From: Neobacillus niacini
GTDB lineage: Bacteria; Bacillota; Bacilli; Bacillales; Cytobacillaceae
Reading direction: 5' to 3'
Length of the DNA: 64,000 nt
Assembly: GCF_030817595.1 (NCBI RefSeq)
Contig: NZ_JAUSZN010000001.1
Coordinates: 194,001-258,000 of the forward strand
A model generated the notes under the pieces. That model saw nothing but the letters and a program-made list of their open reading frames with translations. It was not told where the DNA came from and ran no database searches. Shown here piece after piece: positions 27,108-37,136 of the stretch. The stretch's first letter is position 1; each line of letters begins with the position of its first letter. The position numbers were made by a program, and so were the translations under genes.

Positions 27108-27224
27108 TTAATCTGTTTTTAATATAAGCTTATTCAGTGCTGACTGGACAGTTGGTGTAAACGGAGGTGGCGGTGATGTTGAAAATGGCTTCCAAATGTA
27201 AAGATTTATATTTGATAATGGCAT
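27108..27224 (-). CDS. Small unknown ORF (38 aa) upstream of EamA
   Basis: The frame starts with MPLSNINLYIWKPFSTSPPP and ends after LNKLILKTD. Its evidence is a near-ideal ribosome binding site (aggaggatta) six or seven bases before the ATG on the minus strand. It is too short for automatic calls and has a proline-rich centre without a membrane segment. Its stop codon is in the same frame as the EamA gene 75 bases downstream, so it may be a leader peptide or may couple translation. No family is recognised. Confidence 0.4.
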   Translation of the reverse strand: MPLSNINLYIWKPFSTSPPPPFTPTVQSALNKLILKTD

Positions 27225-27305
27225 AATAATCCTCCTATTTCTAATAGCATATTATAGTATCTAATTTTCCTGGTGAAGATGAATCAAATCGGATTGATTT
27301 TTTTT

Positions 27306-28217
27306 CTAGTTTTTAAACTCATTCAATCTTTCATAGGTTTCAATCAGAAAATCATAAAACAGCTTTTCGGTTGGAAGCAGGTCACGTTCGGCAGGATAGA
27401 TAACACCGACTGTCCGTGTGAGCCTCGAGTCAGAAAGTGGAATAACAACGGTAGATCGTGGTGTGTTATCCACCAATGTCATCTCAGGCATTAAGGCTAC
27501 ACCCAAGCCTGCAGAAACTAACCCTTTTAGTGCATCAATATCTTTCCCTTCGAATGCGATATTTGGTGAAAAACCCGCACCGTTACAGGCTTGAACAACT
27601 TGTTCGCGAAATACAAACCCTTCGGGAAGAACGCAAAATTGGTCATTCATTAAATCCCGTAATCGAATGGATTCCCTGTCCGATAACGGATGATGAAGAG
27701 GGATGAGTGCTACAATATTCTCTGTGAAAAGAATGTCCCCTTTAATCTTTTTTTCTTTTTCGAGATTCGGCATCGGGGCAATCATCGCCAAATTAAATTG
27801 ACCATTTACAACACCATCAATTAAATCATAATAAAGAGCATTGCTCATTTGAAACTTTGCTTCGGGGAAACGAGTACGAAAAGAATAAATGATATGAGGC
27901 AATGTATGGGCTGCCATGCTAATCGGAAAGGCAATTCGAACGGTTCCTTTTTCAGGATTTAAATATTCTCTTATTTCTCTCTTAGAATCCTCCATCAAAT
28001 ACCACACTTGTTTAATCCGTTCATAAAAAATTTTGCCAAGAGGGGTTAATTTTACTCTCCTTCCCTCACGTATAAAAAGCTCAACACCCAATTCCTTTTC
28101 TAAATTAGAAATTTGTCTGCTAATCGCCGATTGGGCAATATGCAACGCATCAGCCGCATCTGTTACATGCTCTCTTTTTGCTACTTCCAGGAAGTATTGA
28201 ATTTGTCTCGTCTCCAT
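27306..28217 (-). CDS. LysR-family transcriptional regulator
   Basis: This 303-aa regulator has the N-terminal winged helix (METRQIQYFLEVAKREHVT; recognition helix near AQSAISRQISNLEKELG, about residues 28-44) and a C-terminal periplasmic-binding-like effector domain (about 90-295). The ligand is unknown. It is divergent from the GH18 lipoprotein gene; the 224-base gap contains the palindrome tgcatgca with nearby repeats of the same type, a possible binding site. A short remnant at 45767-45859 resembles its C-terminus (ELFYDFLI). Confidence 0.88.
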   Translation of the reverse strand: METRQIQYFLEVAKREHVTDAADALHIAQSAISRQISNLEKELGVELFIREGRRVKLTPLGKIFYERIKQVWYLMEDSKREIREYLNPEKGTVRIAFPISMAAHTLPHIIYSFRTRFPEAKFQMSNALYYDLIDGVVNGQFNLAMIAPMPNLEKEKKIKGDILFTENIVALIPLHHPLSDRESIRLRDLMNDQFCVLPEGFVFREQVVQACNGAGFSPNIAFEGKDIDALKGLVSAGLGVALMPEMTLVDNTPRSTVVIPLSDSRLTRTVGVIYPAERDLLPTEKLFYDFLIETYERLNEFKN

Positions 28218-28441
28218 TTTTTACCACTCCACATTCATGCGTTTAATGCATGCATTCATAAAAATTTTCGGAACAATTAATTATTAAATTATATAGTGCA
28301 AACACAATTTAGAAAAGGATTTCTGCAAACTTAAAACAGTGACAATCCTGGTACGGAAGAATTGGGGAAAAGTCAAATCATGAATAAGTTGCAACTTTTG
28401 TAATCAACTTAAGAAATATACAAATTAGAAGAAGGTGTATT

Positions 28442-29551
28442 ATGGCAAAAAATTGCTATCGTAAATTCACTATCATTTCTTTAAGTATGGTCTTATTACT
28501 AATGTCTTCCTGCAGTCAGTCACAAAGAAAAGAGGAAGAATACAAGACGAAAAAAATTCCCAGAGAGGTTTTAGGTTTCTACACAGAAATGGAAGGAACG
28601 TTACCAGGGTCTCAACCAACAGTTAATTCACAATTCTCTAATATAAGTATCATTGCACCCTTTTGGTATAAGCTTGATGATAAGCAACCAGGCAATCTGA
28701 TCGATTCGGTTACAGTCGATCATAAAAGAATGGTTATAGAGAGTGCTCATAAAAAAAAGGTAAAGGTATATATGGTAGTACATAATCTCTTTTATGAAAC
28801 CGAGGAGAAGGGAAAGCAGGTAGCCAGTAATATACTTAATAACGATAAAAACCGCAATGTTTTTATTCAGAACTTACAGAATGAAATCAATCAGTTTAAA
28901 TATGACGGTATTAATATTGACATGGAAAATTTGTATTTGAAAGACCGAGATTCCTTTAGCCTGCTGATTAAAAAATTGTCTGATGCTCTTCATAGTGATG
29001 GAAAAGTGGTTACGGTTTCTGTCCCGGCAAATACTGGTGATTCCCGTGCTAATCCCTGGTCACCTTGGTTTGATTACGAAAAACTTGGTTTATACTCAGA
29101 TAGGTTAATGCTAATGACATATGATGAGCACAACCCAAGAACAACACCTGGGTCATCAGCATCAGTAAATTGGACAGAAGCAACCATTCGTTATGCTTTG
29201 AAACATGGAGTACCACCATCAAAAATTATACTCGGTATCGCTGGTTATGGATGGGACTGGGATACAACATCAAGTGAAACCTTATATAGCTCCCATGCAA
29301 TGTTAATGAATCAGATAACAAAATATAAAGCTAAAGTGATATGGGACTCTCGTTCGCAAACACCTCATTTCAGTTACGTAGATAAAAAACAACATAGCCA
29401 CCAGGCTTGGTTTGAGAATAGCCACAGTCTGAGATTTAAGCTAGACCTTGTAGAAAAATATAACTTACGGGGAATCGGGATTTGGCGACTTGGCTTAGAA
29501 GACCCAAAGTACTGGACGACCATACCTGAGAAAATAAAAGTAAAAAAGTGA
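28442..29551 (+). CDS. GH18 domain lipoprotein (chitinase-fold, YaaH/YdhD-like)
   Basis: The 369-aa protein has a lipoprotein signal ending MSSC (about Cys21), so it is membrane-anchored outside the cell. The family 18 signature DGINIDME (residues 155-162) is complete, with Glu162 as the catalytic acid. Later motifs LMTYDEHNP and IILGIAGYGWDWD also fit. No LysM or carbohydrate-binding modules are present. Related GH18 proteins of spore formers act on cortex peptidoglycan or chitin-like polymers; which applies here is open. The start follows agaaggtgtatt. Confidence 0.85.
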   Translation: MAKNCYRKFTIISLSMVLLLMSSCSQSQRKEEEYKTKKIPREVLGFYTEMEGTLPGSQPTVNSQFSNISIIAPFWYKLDDKQPGNLIDSVTVDHKRMVIESAHKKKVKVYMVVHNLFYETEEKGKQVASNILNNDKNRNVFIQNLQNEINQFKYDGINIDMENLYLKDRDSFSLLIKKLSDALHSDGKVVTVSVPANTGDSRANPWSPWFDYEKLGLYSDRLMLMTYDEHNPRTTPGSSASVNWTEATIRYALKHGVPPSKIILGIAGYGWDWDTTSSETLYSSHAMLMNQITKYKAKVIWDSRSQTPHFSYVDKKQHSHQAWFENSHSLRFKLDLVEKYNLRGIGIWRLGLEDPKYWTTIPEKIKVKK

Positions 29552-29755
29552 TGTGTTGTCTTCCAAGAACCATGGAATACTTCATGAAATTGAGAAGTTT
29601 GAATTTGGACTAACGTTTTAAATTTTTTTACATGTTTAAACAATATACTCCTTGTTGAAATTACATCTAGGAATGTAAATAATTTGAAACTGTATAACCG
29701 CTTATACTTTCGAGCTATTTGTATGAAAAAACCTATGGAAAAATAAGGTGTTTCA

Positions 29756-30307
29756 ATGGAACGGATATCAACAAATCAACTTTTTATATTAACTGTATTT
29801 TTTCAAATTGGAACAACTATCATATTTGGGTTTGGTTCATCTGCAGGTAGAGACGCCTGGATAGCTATAATCACATCTTTTGTTTTGGGTATCATCGCGA
29901 TTGGCATCTATCTTTTACTAAGGTATTTAAATCCAGGTTTAACATTGGTTGAATGGTTTCCTGCACAGTTTGGAAAATGGATTTTTAATGCTCATGGGCG
30001 GGATATCCGCTATGGTACAATGGCCGGAACAGTTAGGAAAATGACCATTATCACTCCCACAGGGGAGCTTAAAACAGTAACTCAGAATGACAATGAGGAA
30101 TGGATGAAGTATGTGTTTGGCGGCTATGGTTTATTCGGTATCATTTTAGATGTCACTTTAGAATTAACGGAAAATGATGTTTACACCATCCATACAGAAG
30201 AACTTAAAACAAATGAGTATGAAGCTTACTTTTCCAATTTATTAAGGAATGAGAATACCTCTATGCACTATGCAAGGGTAAGTGTTGCGCCTTGTAAAAT
30301 ATGTTAA
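29756..30307 (+). pseudogene. Chimera of a GerAB germination permease start and an FAD-linked oxidase piece
   Basis: Residues 1-76 are the first two membrane helices of a GerAB/GerKB-type spore germination permease (ERISTNQLFILTVFFQIGTT, then LVEWFPAQFGKW). From about residue 77 (base 29984) the protein changes to NAHGRDIRYGTMAGTVRK and GGYGLFGIILDVTLELTEN, part of the FAD-binding domain of a PCMH-type oxidoreductase. It stops after 183 aa. Neither half is complete, so a deletion has fused two genes in frame. The 204 bases before it hold no other gene. Confidence 0.75.
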
Positions 30308-30374
30308 TTCGCAACCTTGTAAGTTTAATACATAGTTATACTATAGAAAATAATTATAGGATGACAGATTATAT

Positions 30375-30411
30375 AAAAAGATGCAGGAATTTTGGTAGCC
30401 TACATCTTTTT
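30375..30411 (+). terminator. Terminator after the chimera
   Basis: The stem aaaagatg / catctttt with an 18-20-base interior is followed by a long T-run. Confidence 0.6.
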
Positions 30412-30429
30412 TTTTACGGTGATGATTAT

Positions 30430-30560
30430 AGATTATTTTTGCGCTAATAACCTGGTACAGGAGTTCGAGGGCTTTATTCAAATACCGATAGTAGGTTGAA
30501 ATAGATAGATTTGTTTTTTTGGCAACCAGTTCATGTGGTCGAATTCCCTGTATAAAAGCA
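30430..30560 (-). pseudogene. Possible remnant of a helix-turn-helix coding gene
   Basis: The minus strand is open and reads GIRPHELVAKKTNLSISTYY and then RYLNKALELLY, which resembles a DNA-binding segment of a regulator or transposase. It has no start, no ribosome binding site and no clean end. The remainder of the 30308-30965 gap holds two terminator-like hairpins and nothing else recognisable. Confidence 0.2.
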
Positions 30561-30572
30561 TATTTTAATATT

Positions 30573-30610
30573 TAAAGGGGTGTGCCTGCAGGAACCAGGC
30601 ATGCCCTTTC
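30573..30610 (+). terminator. Terminator-like hairpin
   Basis: aaaggg-tgcctg pairs with caggca-cccttt and is followed by cttatt. It may end the minus-strand remnant or be bidirectional. Confidence 0.5.
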
Positions 30611-30965
30611 TTATTGGTCTTGGTAATAATTGTCTGGTAATAAAGTTTCATCTAAATAAGATAAATTGGTAACAATTCACCAAACGAATTTTTTGAGTTG
30701 CTTGAAAATTCAGGAAAAAAGGTACCTTGTCTGCATTTTGCTGAAGGGTTACTATGGTAAGGACTAATTTTACAAAAGTTCCAATAAATTGTAAAACGTG
30801 AAACTATTAACATTTTAAATACCAATTTCCATAATGCATTTTATTGGTCGATTGGTAGAATAAATCACTAAAGAAAAGTAAGGGGGTGATCAATAATCTA
30901 TAGGTCTTGTTAACATTTATTGCATCATGTTTCGGCAAAATACTATTTTTGTCAGGGGGAAAATC

Positions 30966-33227
30966 ATGTTTAAAAAGTCTAAAACCTTTCTTGCTACTAT
31001 TCTAACACTAACAATAATGTCTGAAGTGGTTCCATTCAATGAACCTGTTAATGTTTATGCTGATTCTGAAGTACATACAGCTCTATCAGCTCCAAGTGAT
31101 ATTGTAATCCCTTCTCTAATTCAAACCTCTATTTCATTGAAATGGAACGAAGTAGATGGGGCAGAAAGCTATAATATATATCGTACTAAATTGGGATATA
31201 AGGATTATAAATTAATAGGTAACTCACAAACTACAAATTTTGTTGATGATAATGTTGAAAACGATTCCACGTATAAATATAAGGTTTCTGCATTAAATAG
31301 TTCCGGAGAAGGGGAAAAATCTGTTGAGGTGTTAGGAATGACAGAATGGTCTTTCCCAAATCTGGTAAGTAAGATTGATATAAGTGCAGCGGGGACTGGA
31401 AATAGAATGCGAATCGGCGATATGAACGGTGACGGCCGCCAGGATATTTTAATGGTACAGCCTGCAAATGTAAAAGACGATGCTCGCAATCCGCGGTTTG
31501 TAGGACATCTAGCAGCATATGATATTGAAGGAAACTTATTGTGGCAGCAAGGGACAGTAGATCCGAAAGTTACAACCAGTGGAGCAGATGAGCCCGTTCA
31601 GATTTATGATATTGATGCAGATGGTGAAAATGAAGTACTTACTGTTATGCAAATGGGCGAAGATACAGAAAAGTACTTTTATATTTTTGATGGAAAAACC
31701 GGTGAGATTGAGAAAAAGCATAAACTTCCAAGTCAAAGAGCACATGATGCTATTTTTATCGCTAATTTCTCTGGCAACCCAACTCCACAAGATATTTTGT
31801 TGAAGGACAGATATTCGGACGTCTGGGCGATGGACAAGGGTTTTAACCAACTTTGGCATTATACAGGAAAGACTGGACATGGCTTGCTGCCTTTTGACTT
31901 CGACGGAGATGGAAGAGATGAATTAGTTAATAACTATTCATTAATTTCATACGACGGACGGGAGTTATGGAGAAAGGATTTACCGGATCATGTCGATACC
32001 CACTGGGTTGCAGATATAAACAGTGATGGAGAAAATGAGATCATTCTTGGTGGTTCTGATACTTATGCCTTCGACGTTAAGGGTAACCAAATATTCAGAA
32101 ATAGTGACACCGTGGAACCTCAACAGATACTAGTAGGTGATTACCGCATAGACTCCCCTGGCTTAGAACTTGCAGGACTAGATCGAGTAAATAGAGGAAA
32201 ACCGGGTCAGGATGGAATGTTCCTTTTTACTTCTAAAGGCGACACTTTATACCACGAACAGCGTGCTATGGGAGATTGGGGAAGTATCGTACGTCCTCTT
32301 GACAACTGGACAGGAAGCTATACACCGCTAATAACTTCATACAGAAGAGGTGTGGATGCAGACAACCCAAATGGAGTGGTACCAAAGCTTTACGATGGAT
32401 ACTTTAATCCTATTGTTACCTTTGATAAACATACGGATGCAAAAGAACAAGTAATGGTAGCAGACATGGCTGGAGATTCTAGAGATGAGTTGATTGTTTA
32501 TAATCTTACAGGAGAGCTTGCAGTATCTATTTACTCCAATGGTACAAGCAACTTAAAGGAACATATTACAGGTGTTACCCGAATGCCAGACTTCAGAAAC
32601 TACAATTTCAGCAGATATGATTCCCGCAGATTTGATTTAACCATTAAAAATCTTATTCCTGCAGGAATTGAGGCAAGTGTAAACAATAGTGCTGATATTA
32701 ACGTAAGTTGGATTCCTATATTAGGTATAGAAAACTACAATATTTATCGTTCATCCTCTCCAAATGGTGAATTTACAAAGATTGGAACTTCTACAATCCC
32801 AGAGTTCACTGATAATACAGTGCCTATTGGTACATCGTATTATAAAGTAACGGCTGTAAATAACAACGGTGAATCGAATCTACCGATTGTGGCAGCAAGC
32901 GAAACAATTAGTGCCAGTGAAATTCTTCCACCTGTGAAAACGGATGAGTCTACTACTTACAAAGCGGGGAGTACGCTTCCAATAAAATTCCAATTAAAGG
33001 ATGATGCAAGTAACTTCCTTACTGGAGCAACTGCAAAGATATATGTGGAAAACGCTAAAGGAGTATCAACAAGTTCAGCAGCAGAAGATAATCTGTTCCG
33101 CTATGATTCTACTGAAAATCAATATATTTTCAACCTCAGCACAAAGTCAATGTCTGCAGGGAAATATAATATAAGGATAGATGTGGGTAATCGTACGATC
33201 TATTCTTTCAATATTTTACTAAAATAG
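30966..33227 (+). CDS. Secreted rhamnogalacturonan-lyase-like beta-propeller protein with Fn3 domains
   Basis: From the ATG at 30966 (eight bases after agggggaa) the protein has 753 aa; the upstream ATG at 30927 lacks such a site. A signal peptide (about 1-32, ending VYA) is followed by a fibronectin-III domain (about 40-125). A beta-propeller (about 130-555) has repeated calcium-type loops (GDMNGDGRQD, YDIDADGENE, FDFDGDGRDE, ADINSDGENE). A second Fn3 domain (about 560-650) and a C-terminal beta domain follow. The loop pattern is that of PL11 rhamnogalacturonan lyases such as YesW, but the fit is by eye and a related lyase family is possible. The yes-type genes at 50-58 kb support a pectin role. 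Confidence 0.7.
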   Translation: MFKKSKTFLATILTLTIMSEVVPFNEPVNVYADSEVHTALSAPSDIVIPSLIQTSISLKWNEVDGAESYNIYRTKLGYKDYKLIGNSQTTNFVDDNVENDSTYKYKVSALNSSGEGEKSVEVLGMTEWSFPNLVSKIDISAAGTGNRMRIGDMNGDGRQDILMVQPANVKDDARNPRFVGHLAAYDIEGNLLWQQGTVDPKVTTSGADEPVQIYDIDADGENEVLTVMQMGEDTEKYFYIFDGKTGEIEKKHKLPSQRAHDAIFIANFSGNPTPQDILLKDRYSDVWAMDKGFNQLWHYTGKTGHGLLPFDFDGDGRDELVNNYSLISYDGRELWRKDLPDHVDTHWVADINSDGENEIILGGSDTYAFDVKGNQIFRNSDTVEPQQILVGDYRIDSPGLELAGLDRVNRGKPGQDGMFLFTSKGDTLYHEQRAMGDWGSIVRPLDNWTGSYTPLITSYRRGVDADNPNGVVPKLYDGYFNPIVTFDKHTDAKEQVMVADMAGDSRDELIVYNLTGELAVSIYSNGTSNLKEHITGVTRMPDFRNYNFSRYDSRRFDLTIKNLIPAGIEASVNNSADINVSWIPILGIENYNIYRSSSPNGEFTKIGTSTIPEFTDNTVPIGTSYYKVTAVNNNGESNLPIVAASETISASEILPPVKTDESTTYKAGSTLPIKFQLKDDASNFLTGATAKIYVENAKGVSTSSAAEDNLFRYDSTENQYIFNLSTKSMSAGKYNIRIDVGNRTIYSFNILLK

Positions 33228-33268
33228 GTGGTTAGTCTTTTCTAAATTTATTATTGGGAAGAAAGACA

Positions 33269-33313
33269 AAAAGCCAGGAAAATCCGATAAATGGATTGCT
33301 CCTGGCTTTTTTG
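33269..33313 (+). terminator. Terminator after the lyase-like gene
   Basis: aaaagccagga pairs with tcctggctttt, with an inner tcc/gga pair, followed by a T-run. Bases 33314-33499 show no gene. Confidence 0.75.
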
Positions 33314-33499
33314 CATTATGGCTTCCACAATTTTAATGAAAAGATTCATCTTCTATGCAAGCGAACACGAATTCATGGTTGCAACTGGGGGAAAATGGAA
33401 TGGGGGATTTGTGTCGAGATTTGTTGCTAATTATCAGCGCGCCTCATATAATTATATTTTTCTAGATTACTATAAAACTTAATATAATCGAGGTCAATT

Positions 33500-34681
33500 A
33501 TGGACAAAATTGTCATTACCGGTTACGGAGTTAAAGCCCCAGGTATCAGTAATACCGATCAATTTAAAGACGTGTTAGAACAGGGTATCTGTACACAGGA
33601 AATACTCCAAGGCCGTGGCAATAACGGCTCTAGTATAGTATGTGGAGTAGTTCATGAAGATTTGGATATAATTTCTGGTCAAAATTATAAAAGGTACCCA
33701 CGTACAGCCCGGTTGGGAATTGCAGCGGCTGAGGAGGCTTATATAATGGCCAACTTACAAAATGCTGATTTTGCACGTGTTGCCGTCATAATGGGTACAT
33801 CAGGTGGAGGAATTTTAGAAGCTGAAAAATTCTCTAACCACGGTAATAACCTCAAAAAAGTACCTATTCACTATATACCTGTAGGTGATCCGCATACATT
33901 ATCTTCTGGGATCACGAAGCACCTTGGGATAAATGGACAGGCTTATACCATCTCTACAGGGTGTACTGCAAGTTTGGATGCGATACTTATGGGCAAATTA
34001 TTCTTAGAAGCTGGACATGCAGATATTTGTATCGTTGGCGGCTCTGATGCTCTTCTAGGGGATTGGATTACCTATGGATTTTTAAAGACAGGTACGATTG
34101 CCGAAAATGCTGAAATTGAAGAGACCGGAGTACCCTTTTCCACATCTCACAAAGGTTTTGTTAAATCAGAGGGTTCCGCCGTTGTGATCATGGAACGGAA
34201 AAAGGATGCAGAATCAAGAGGCGCTAAGATATGGGGGCAAGTCAGCGGCGGTGCTTCTAACAATGAAGCTCTACCCATATTACAGTCAGATACATCTGGC
34301 CGCTTAATGACAGCTGCATTAAAAAGCGCCATAGGCGATAGCATTCCTACCTATGTAAACAGTCAAGCGCTTGGATTAGTACAGAATGATATGATTGAGT
34401 ACATTACTCATTCTAATCTCTTTGGATTCACAGTCCCTATTACTTCCATAAAGGGAATGACCGGTCATATGTTTGGCTCAATGGGAGCGATGCAAGTCGT
34501 CTCGTCGTTATTAAGTATGGAATATGGATTTATTCCACCAACCATTAAAACGAGTGGAGACGGTTTTAATGACTTGCCAATTGTCTTTGAGACGAAGTAT
34601 CAAAATGTCGAAAGTGTCGCAATAACTAACCATGGAGTTAGCGGCAATAATACTTGTTTATTCATGACAAAACAAAATTGA
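33500..34681 (+). CDS. Beta-ketoacyl synthase (KAS I/II fold) with one catalytic His replaced
   Basis: The 393-aa protein has the thiolase fold of FabF-type ketosynthases, which condense acyl-ACP with malonyl-ACP. The active-site cysteine is Cys155 in STGCTASLDA and the second histidine is His323 in KGMTGHMFGSMGA. The first histidine motif, normally N-A-H-G-T, reads NSQALGL, so that His is Gln289. The enzyme may have lost decarboxylation and condensation activity or work as a partner subunit. It stands alone without ACP, reductase or other pathway genes and is followed 10 bases later by a GGDEF-EAL gene. There is no strong ribosome binding site (gaggtcaattatg). Confidence 0.82.
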   Translation: MDKIVITGYGVKAPGISNTDQFKDVLEQGICTQEILQGRGNNGSSIVCGVVHEDLDIISGQNYKRYPRTARLGIAAAEEAYIMANLQNADFARVAVIMGTSGGGILEAEKFSNHGNNLKKVPIHYIPVGDPHTLSSGITKHLGINGQAYTISTGCTASLDAILMGKLFLEAGHADICIVGGSDALLGDWITYGFLKTGTIAENAEIEETGVPFSTSHKGFVKSEGSAVVIMERKKDAESRGAKIWGQVSGGASNNEALPILQSDTSGRLMTAALKSAIGDSIPTYVNSQALGLVQNDMIEYITHSNLFGFTVPITSIKGMTGHMFGSMGAMQVVSSLLSMEYGFIPPTIKTSGDGFNDLPIVFETKYQNVESVAITNHGVSGNNTCLFMTKQN

Positions 34682-34691
34682 GGAAGAAGCA

Positions 34692-37136
34692 ATGATTTTT
34701 CTATTAATGATTTCTTTTGCCTTATTTCCTTTAGCAGCTGGAATTACAACCATCTATATACTGGGAAAAACAAAATTATCAAAGCTTTTATTTATCTTTT
34801 TTATTTTTACCTCGTTTTGGCAAATAGATGTTTCGTTATTACATGCACATGAATTTTTTTCTAATAACGTAATCGAGTTTTTATTTCAGTTATTTCGGTT
34901 TGGTTCAATCATGTTAGCTCCAACTTTATTTGCCGTTATCTATACAGCCATTAACCAAACACAAAAGATTGAATCTAGAATGGTAAAATATGCAGTGAAT
35001 AAATTTACGGTAGTCACTCTTTATATATGGTCAACCTTTGTCTACTTGATTGGATGGAGCCACAAAGGCATTCAAAGCTTTGAATTAGTAAAATCCCAAG
35101 GGTTAATAAAGGTAAGTTTCTTATACCCTATCTATGGAGATTGGTCATGGATTTTTAACTTTAATACATGTATGTTCATTATTATCACTGTAATATCTCT
35201 TGCATTAAGTAAAAAACTGAAGGATTCTGAAACTAAAACGTTTTTGCATTATTTTATAATCATTGCAACAGTTGGATATTGTATTGGATTCTTAAATATG
35301 ATTAAAAGCTATCTGTTACTACCTAGCAGTATCGCTGTTTTATTTTTATCGATTGGGATCCTGATTCCTGTCATTAGAATGCACCAAAAGATCAATACGA
35401 AGATGAATAATGCACTTTTAGATCAAAAAGAATTTTTTCATAAAATAATTGATCTGAATCCCAGCTATATCTATGCCAAAAGTCAAGATGGAAAATATAC
35501 AGTAACCAATCAGGCTTATGGTGTACTATTTGGGGTGAATTCCGAAGACCTTATCGGAAATCATGAAATGGATTATAATCCGGATCTGGATATGGCAAAG
35601 CAGAATGCATATATTGATTATGAAGTATTAACAACCTTAGCAGAAAAGCATATACCGGAAAATGAAATCATTGATGCACAGGGAAATAAAAGGTGGATCC
35701 AAACGGTGAAGCTGCCTATTGTTTCATCAGGGGATAAACAAGTCCTTACTGTAGCGACTGATATTACACAGCGAAAAATCAATGAAAAAAGGCGAGAGTG
35801 GGAAGCTCTTCATGATCCTCTCACCGGATTACCTAATCGACGTGCCTTTCATCAAGATTTAAACGAAAAAATGAAAACAGCTGCACTGAATAACGAGAAT
35901 GTAGCTGTCATATTTCTAGATTTAGATCGTTTTAAAATTATTAATGACATCCTCAATCATGAAAATGGGGATCTTCTCCTTAAGAAGGTAGCTGAACGGT
36001 TAAGTAATGCGGAAGATAAAAGGGTGACCGATTTTTCAGTTTATCGACTCGGCGGTGACGAGTTTACTTTTATTTTATCTAGGGTGGCAAAGGATGAAAC
36101 AACGATCTTTGTAAAAAGAGTCTTAAATATATTTAAGAAATCATTTATGCTAAAAGATCATGAACTATATGTCACTTCCAGTTTGGGCATCAGTATGTAT
36201 CCGACGGATGGTGATCACCCAGATGTATTAATAAAAAATGCGGATATTGCGATGTATTGCTCCAAAGAATCGGGAAGAAATTCTTATTCCTTCTTTACGC
36301 AGGAGATGAATCATAATTATCAGAAGAAAATGGTATTAGAAAAGGCTCTGCGAAAAGCATTATATTCTAATGAACTTAAAATTGTTTACCAACCAAAAAT
36401 TGATATTGAAACGAACAGCATCATTGGTATGGAAGCATTAGTAAGATGGGAGAGTTCAGAATTAGGAATGATTTCACCTTCTGAATTTATTCCTTTAGCA
36501 GAAGAAACTGGAATCATATTACCTCTAGGGGAATGGGTTCTGAAATCAGCATGTCTTCAAAATAAGATTTGGCAAGATATGGGATACACTCCTATACCAG
36601 TATCTGTAAATATCTCCATGCGGCAATTTAATGAGAATAACTTTGTAGAATCTGTGATGAATATCTTAAAAGAAACAAATCTTGACGCTCACTATCTAGA
36701 TTTAGAAATCACCGAGAGTATTTCGATGGCAAACATCAATTCTGTGATTTGCAGGTTAAATGATTTAAAGGCAATGGGGATTTCGATTTCAATTGATGAT
36801 TTTGGAACAGGATATTCTTCATTAAGTTATCTGAAAAAGTTTCCGATAAATTCTCTAAAAATTGATCGTTCCTTTGTAAAAGATATCACAAGCAATTCTG
36901 AAAATCGTGCGATTGTAAAAACGATTATTTCAATGGCCAATAATTTAAATCTTGAAGTGATTGCAGAGGGTGTAGTGACTGAAGCGGAGTTATTATTCCT
37001 AAAATCAAATGGCTGTTTGGTTGTACAGGGATATTTGTTCAGTCCTCCGCTATGGGGTGAAGAATTTGAAAGAACCTTCCTAGAGCAACACAAAGGATCT
37101 GTATTATCTAAAAGAAAAGGGCGGACAGTATTTTAA
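34692..37136 (+). CDS. Membrane-bound PAS-GGDEF-EAL c-di-GMP signalling protein
   Basis: The 814-aa protein has seven N-terminal membrane helices (about residues 1-230, histidine-kinase 7TM-like), a PAS domain (about 250-365) and GGDEF (about 370-535, with intact GGDEF at 454-458). An EAL domain (about 555-800) has EAL at 581-583 and later DDFGTGYSSLSYL. Both motifs look intact, so it could make and degrade c-di-GMP. It starts 10 bases after the ketosynthase stop and is probably cotranscribed. The stop codon lies inside the terminator hairpin at 37118-37149. Confidence 0.9.
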   Translation: MIFLLMISFALFPLAAGITTIYILGKTKLSKLLFIFFIFTSFWQIDVSLLHAHEFFSNNVIEFLFQLFRFGSIMLAPTLFAVIYTAINQTQKIESRMVKYAVNKFTVVTLYIWSTFVYLIGWSHKGIQSFELVKSQGLIKVSFLYPIYGDWSWIFNFNTCMFIIITVISLALSKKLKDSETKTFLHYFIIIATVGYCIGFLNMIKSYLLLPSSIAVLFLSIGILIPVIRMHQKINTKMNNALLDQKEFFHKIIDLNPSYIYAKSQDGKYTVTNQAYGVLFGVNSEDLIGNHEMDYNPDLDMAKQNAYIDYEVLTTLAEKHIPENEIIDAQGNKRWIQTVKLPIVSSGDKQVLTVATDITQRKINEKRREWEALHDPLTGLPNRRAFHQDLNEKMKTAALNNENVAVIFLDLDRFKIINDILNHENGDLLLKKVAERLSNAEDKRVTDFSVYRLGGDEFTFILSRVAKDETTIFVKRVLNIFKKSFMLKDHELYVTSSLGISMYPTDGDHPDVLIKNADIAMYCSKESGRNSYSFFTQEMNHNYQKKMVLEKALRKALYSNELKIVYQPKIDIETNSIIGMEALVRWESSELGMISPSEFIPLAEETGIILPLGEWVLKSACLQNKIWQDMGYTPIPVSVNISMRQFNENNFVESVMNILKETNLDAHYLDLEITESISMANINSVICRLNDLKAMGISISIDDFGTGYSSLSYLKKFPINSLKIDRSFVKDITSNSENRAIVKTIISMANNLNLEVIAEGVVTEAELLFLKSNGCLVVQGYLFSPPLWGEEFERTFLEQHKGSVLSKRKGRTVF

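Noticed and set aside
33291..33482. 63-aa ORF after the lyase-like gene
   Set aside because: It starts inside the terminator stem, has no ribosome binding site and no protein-like pattern.
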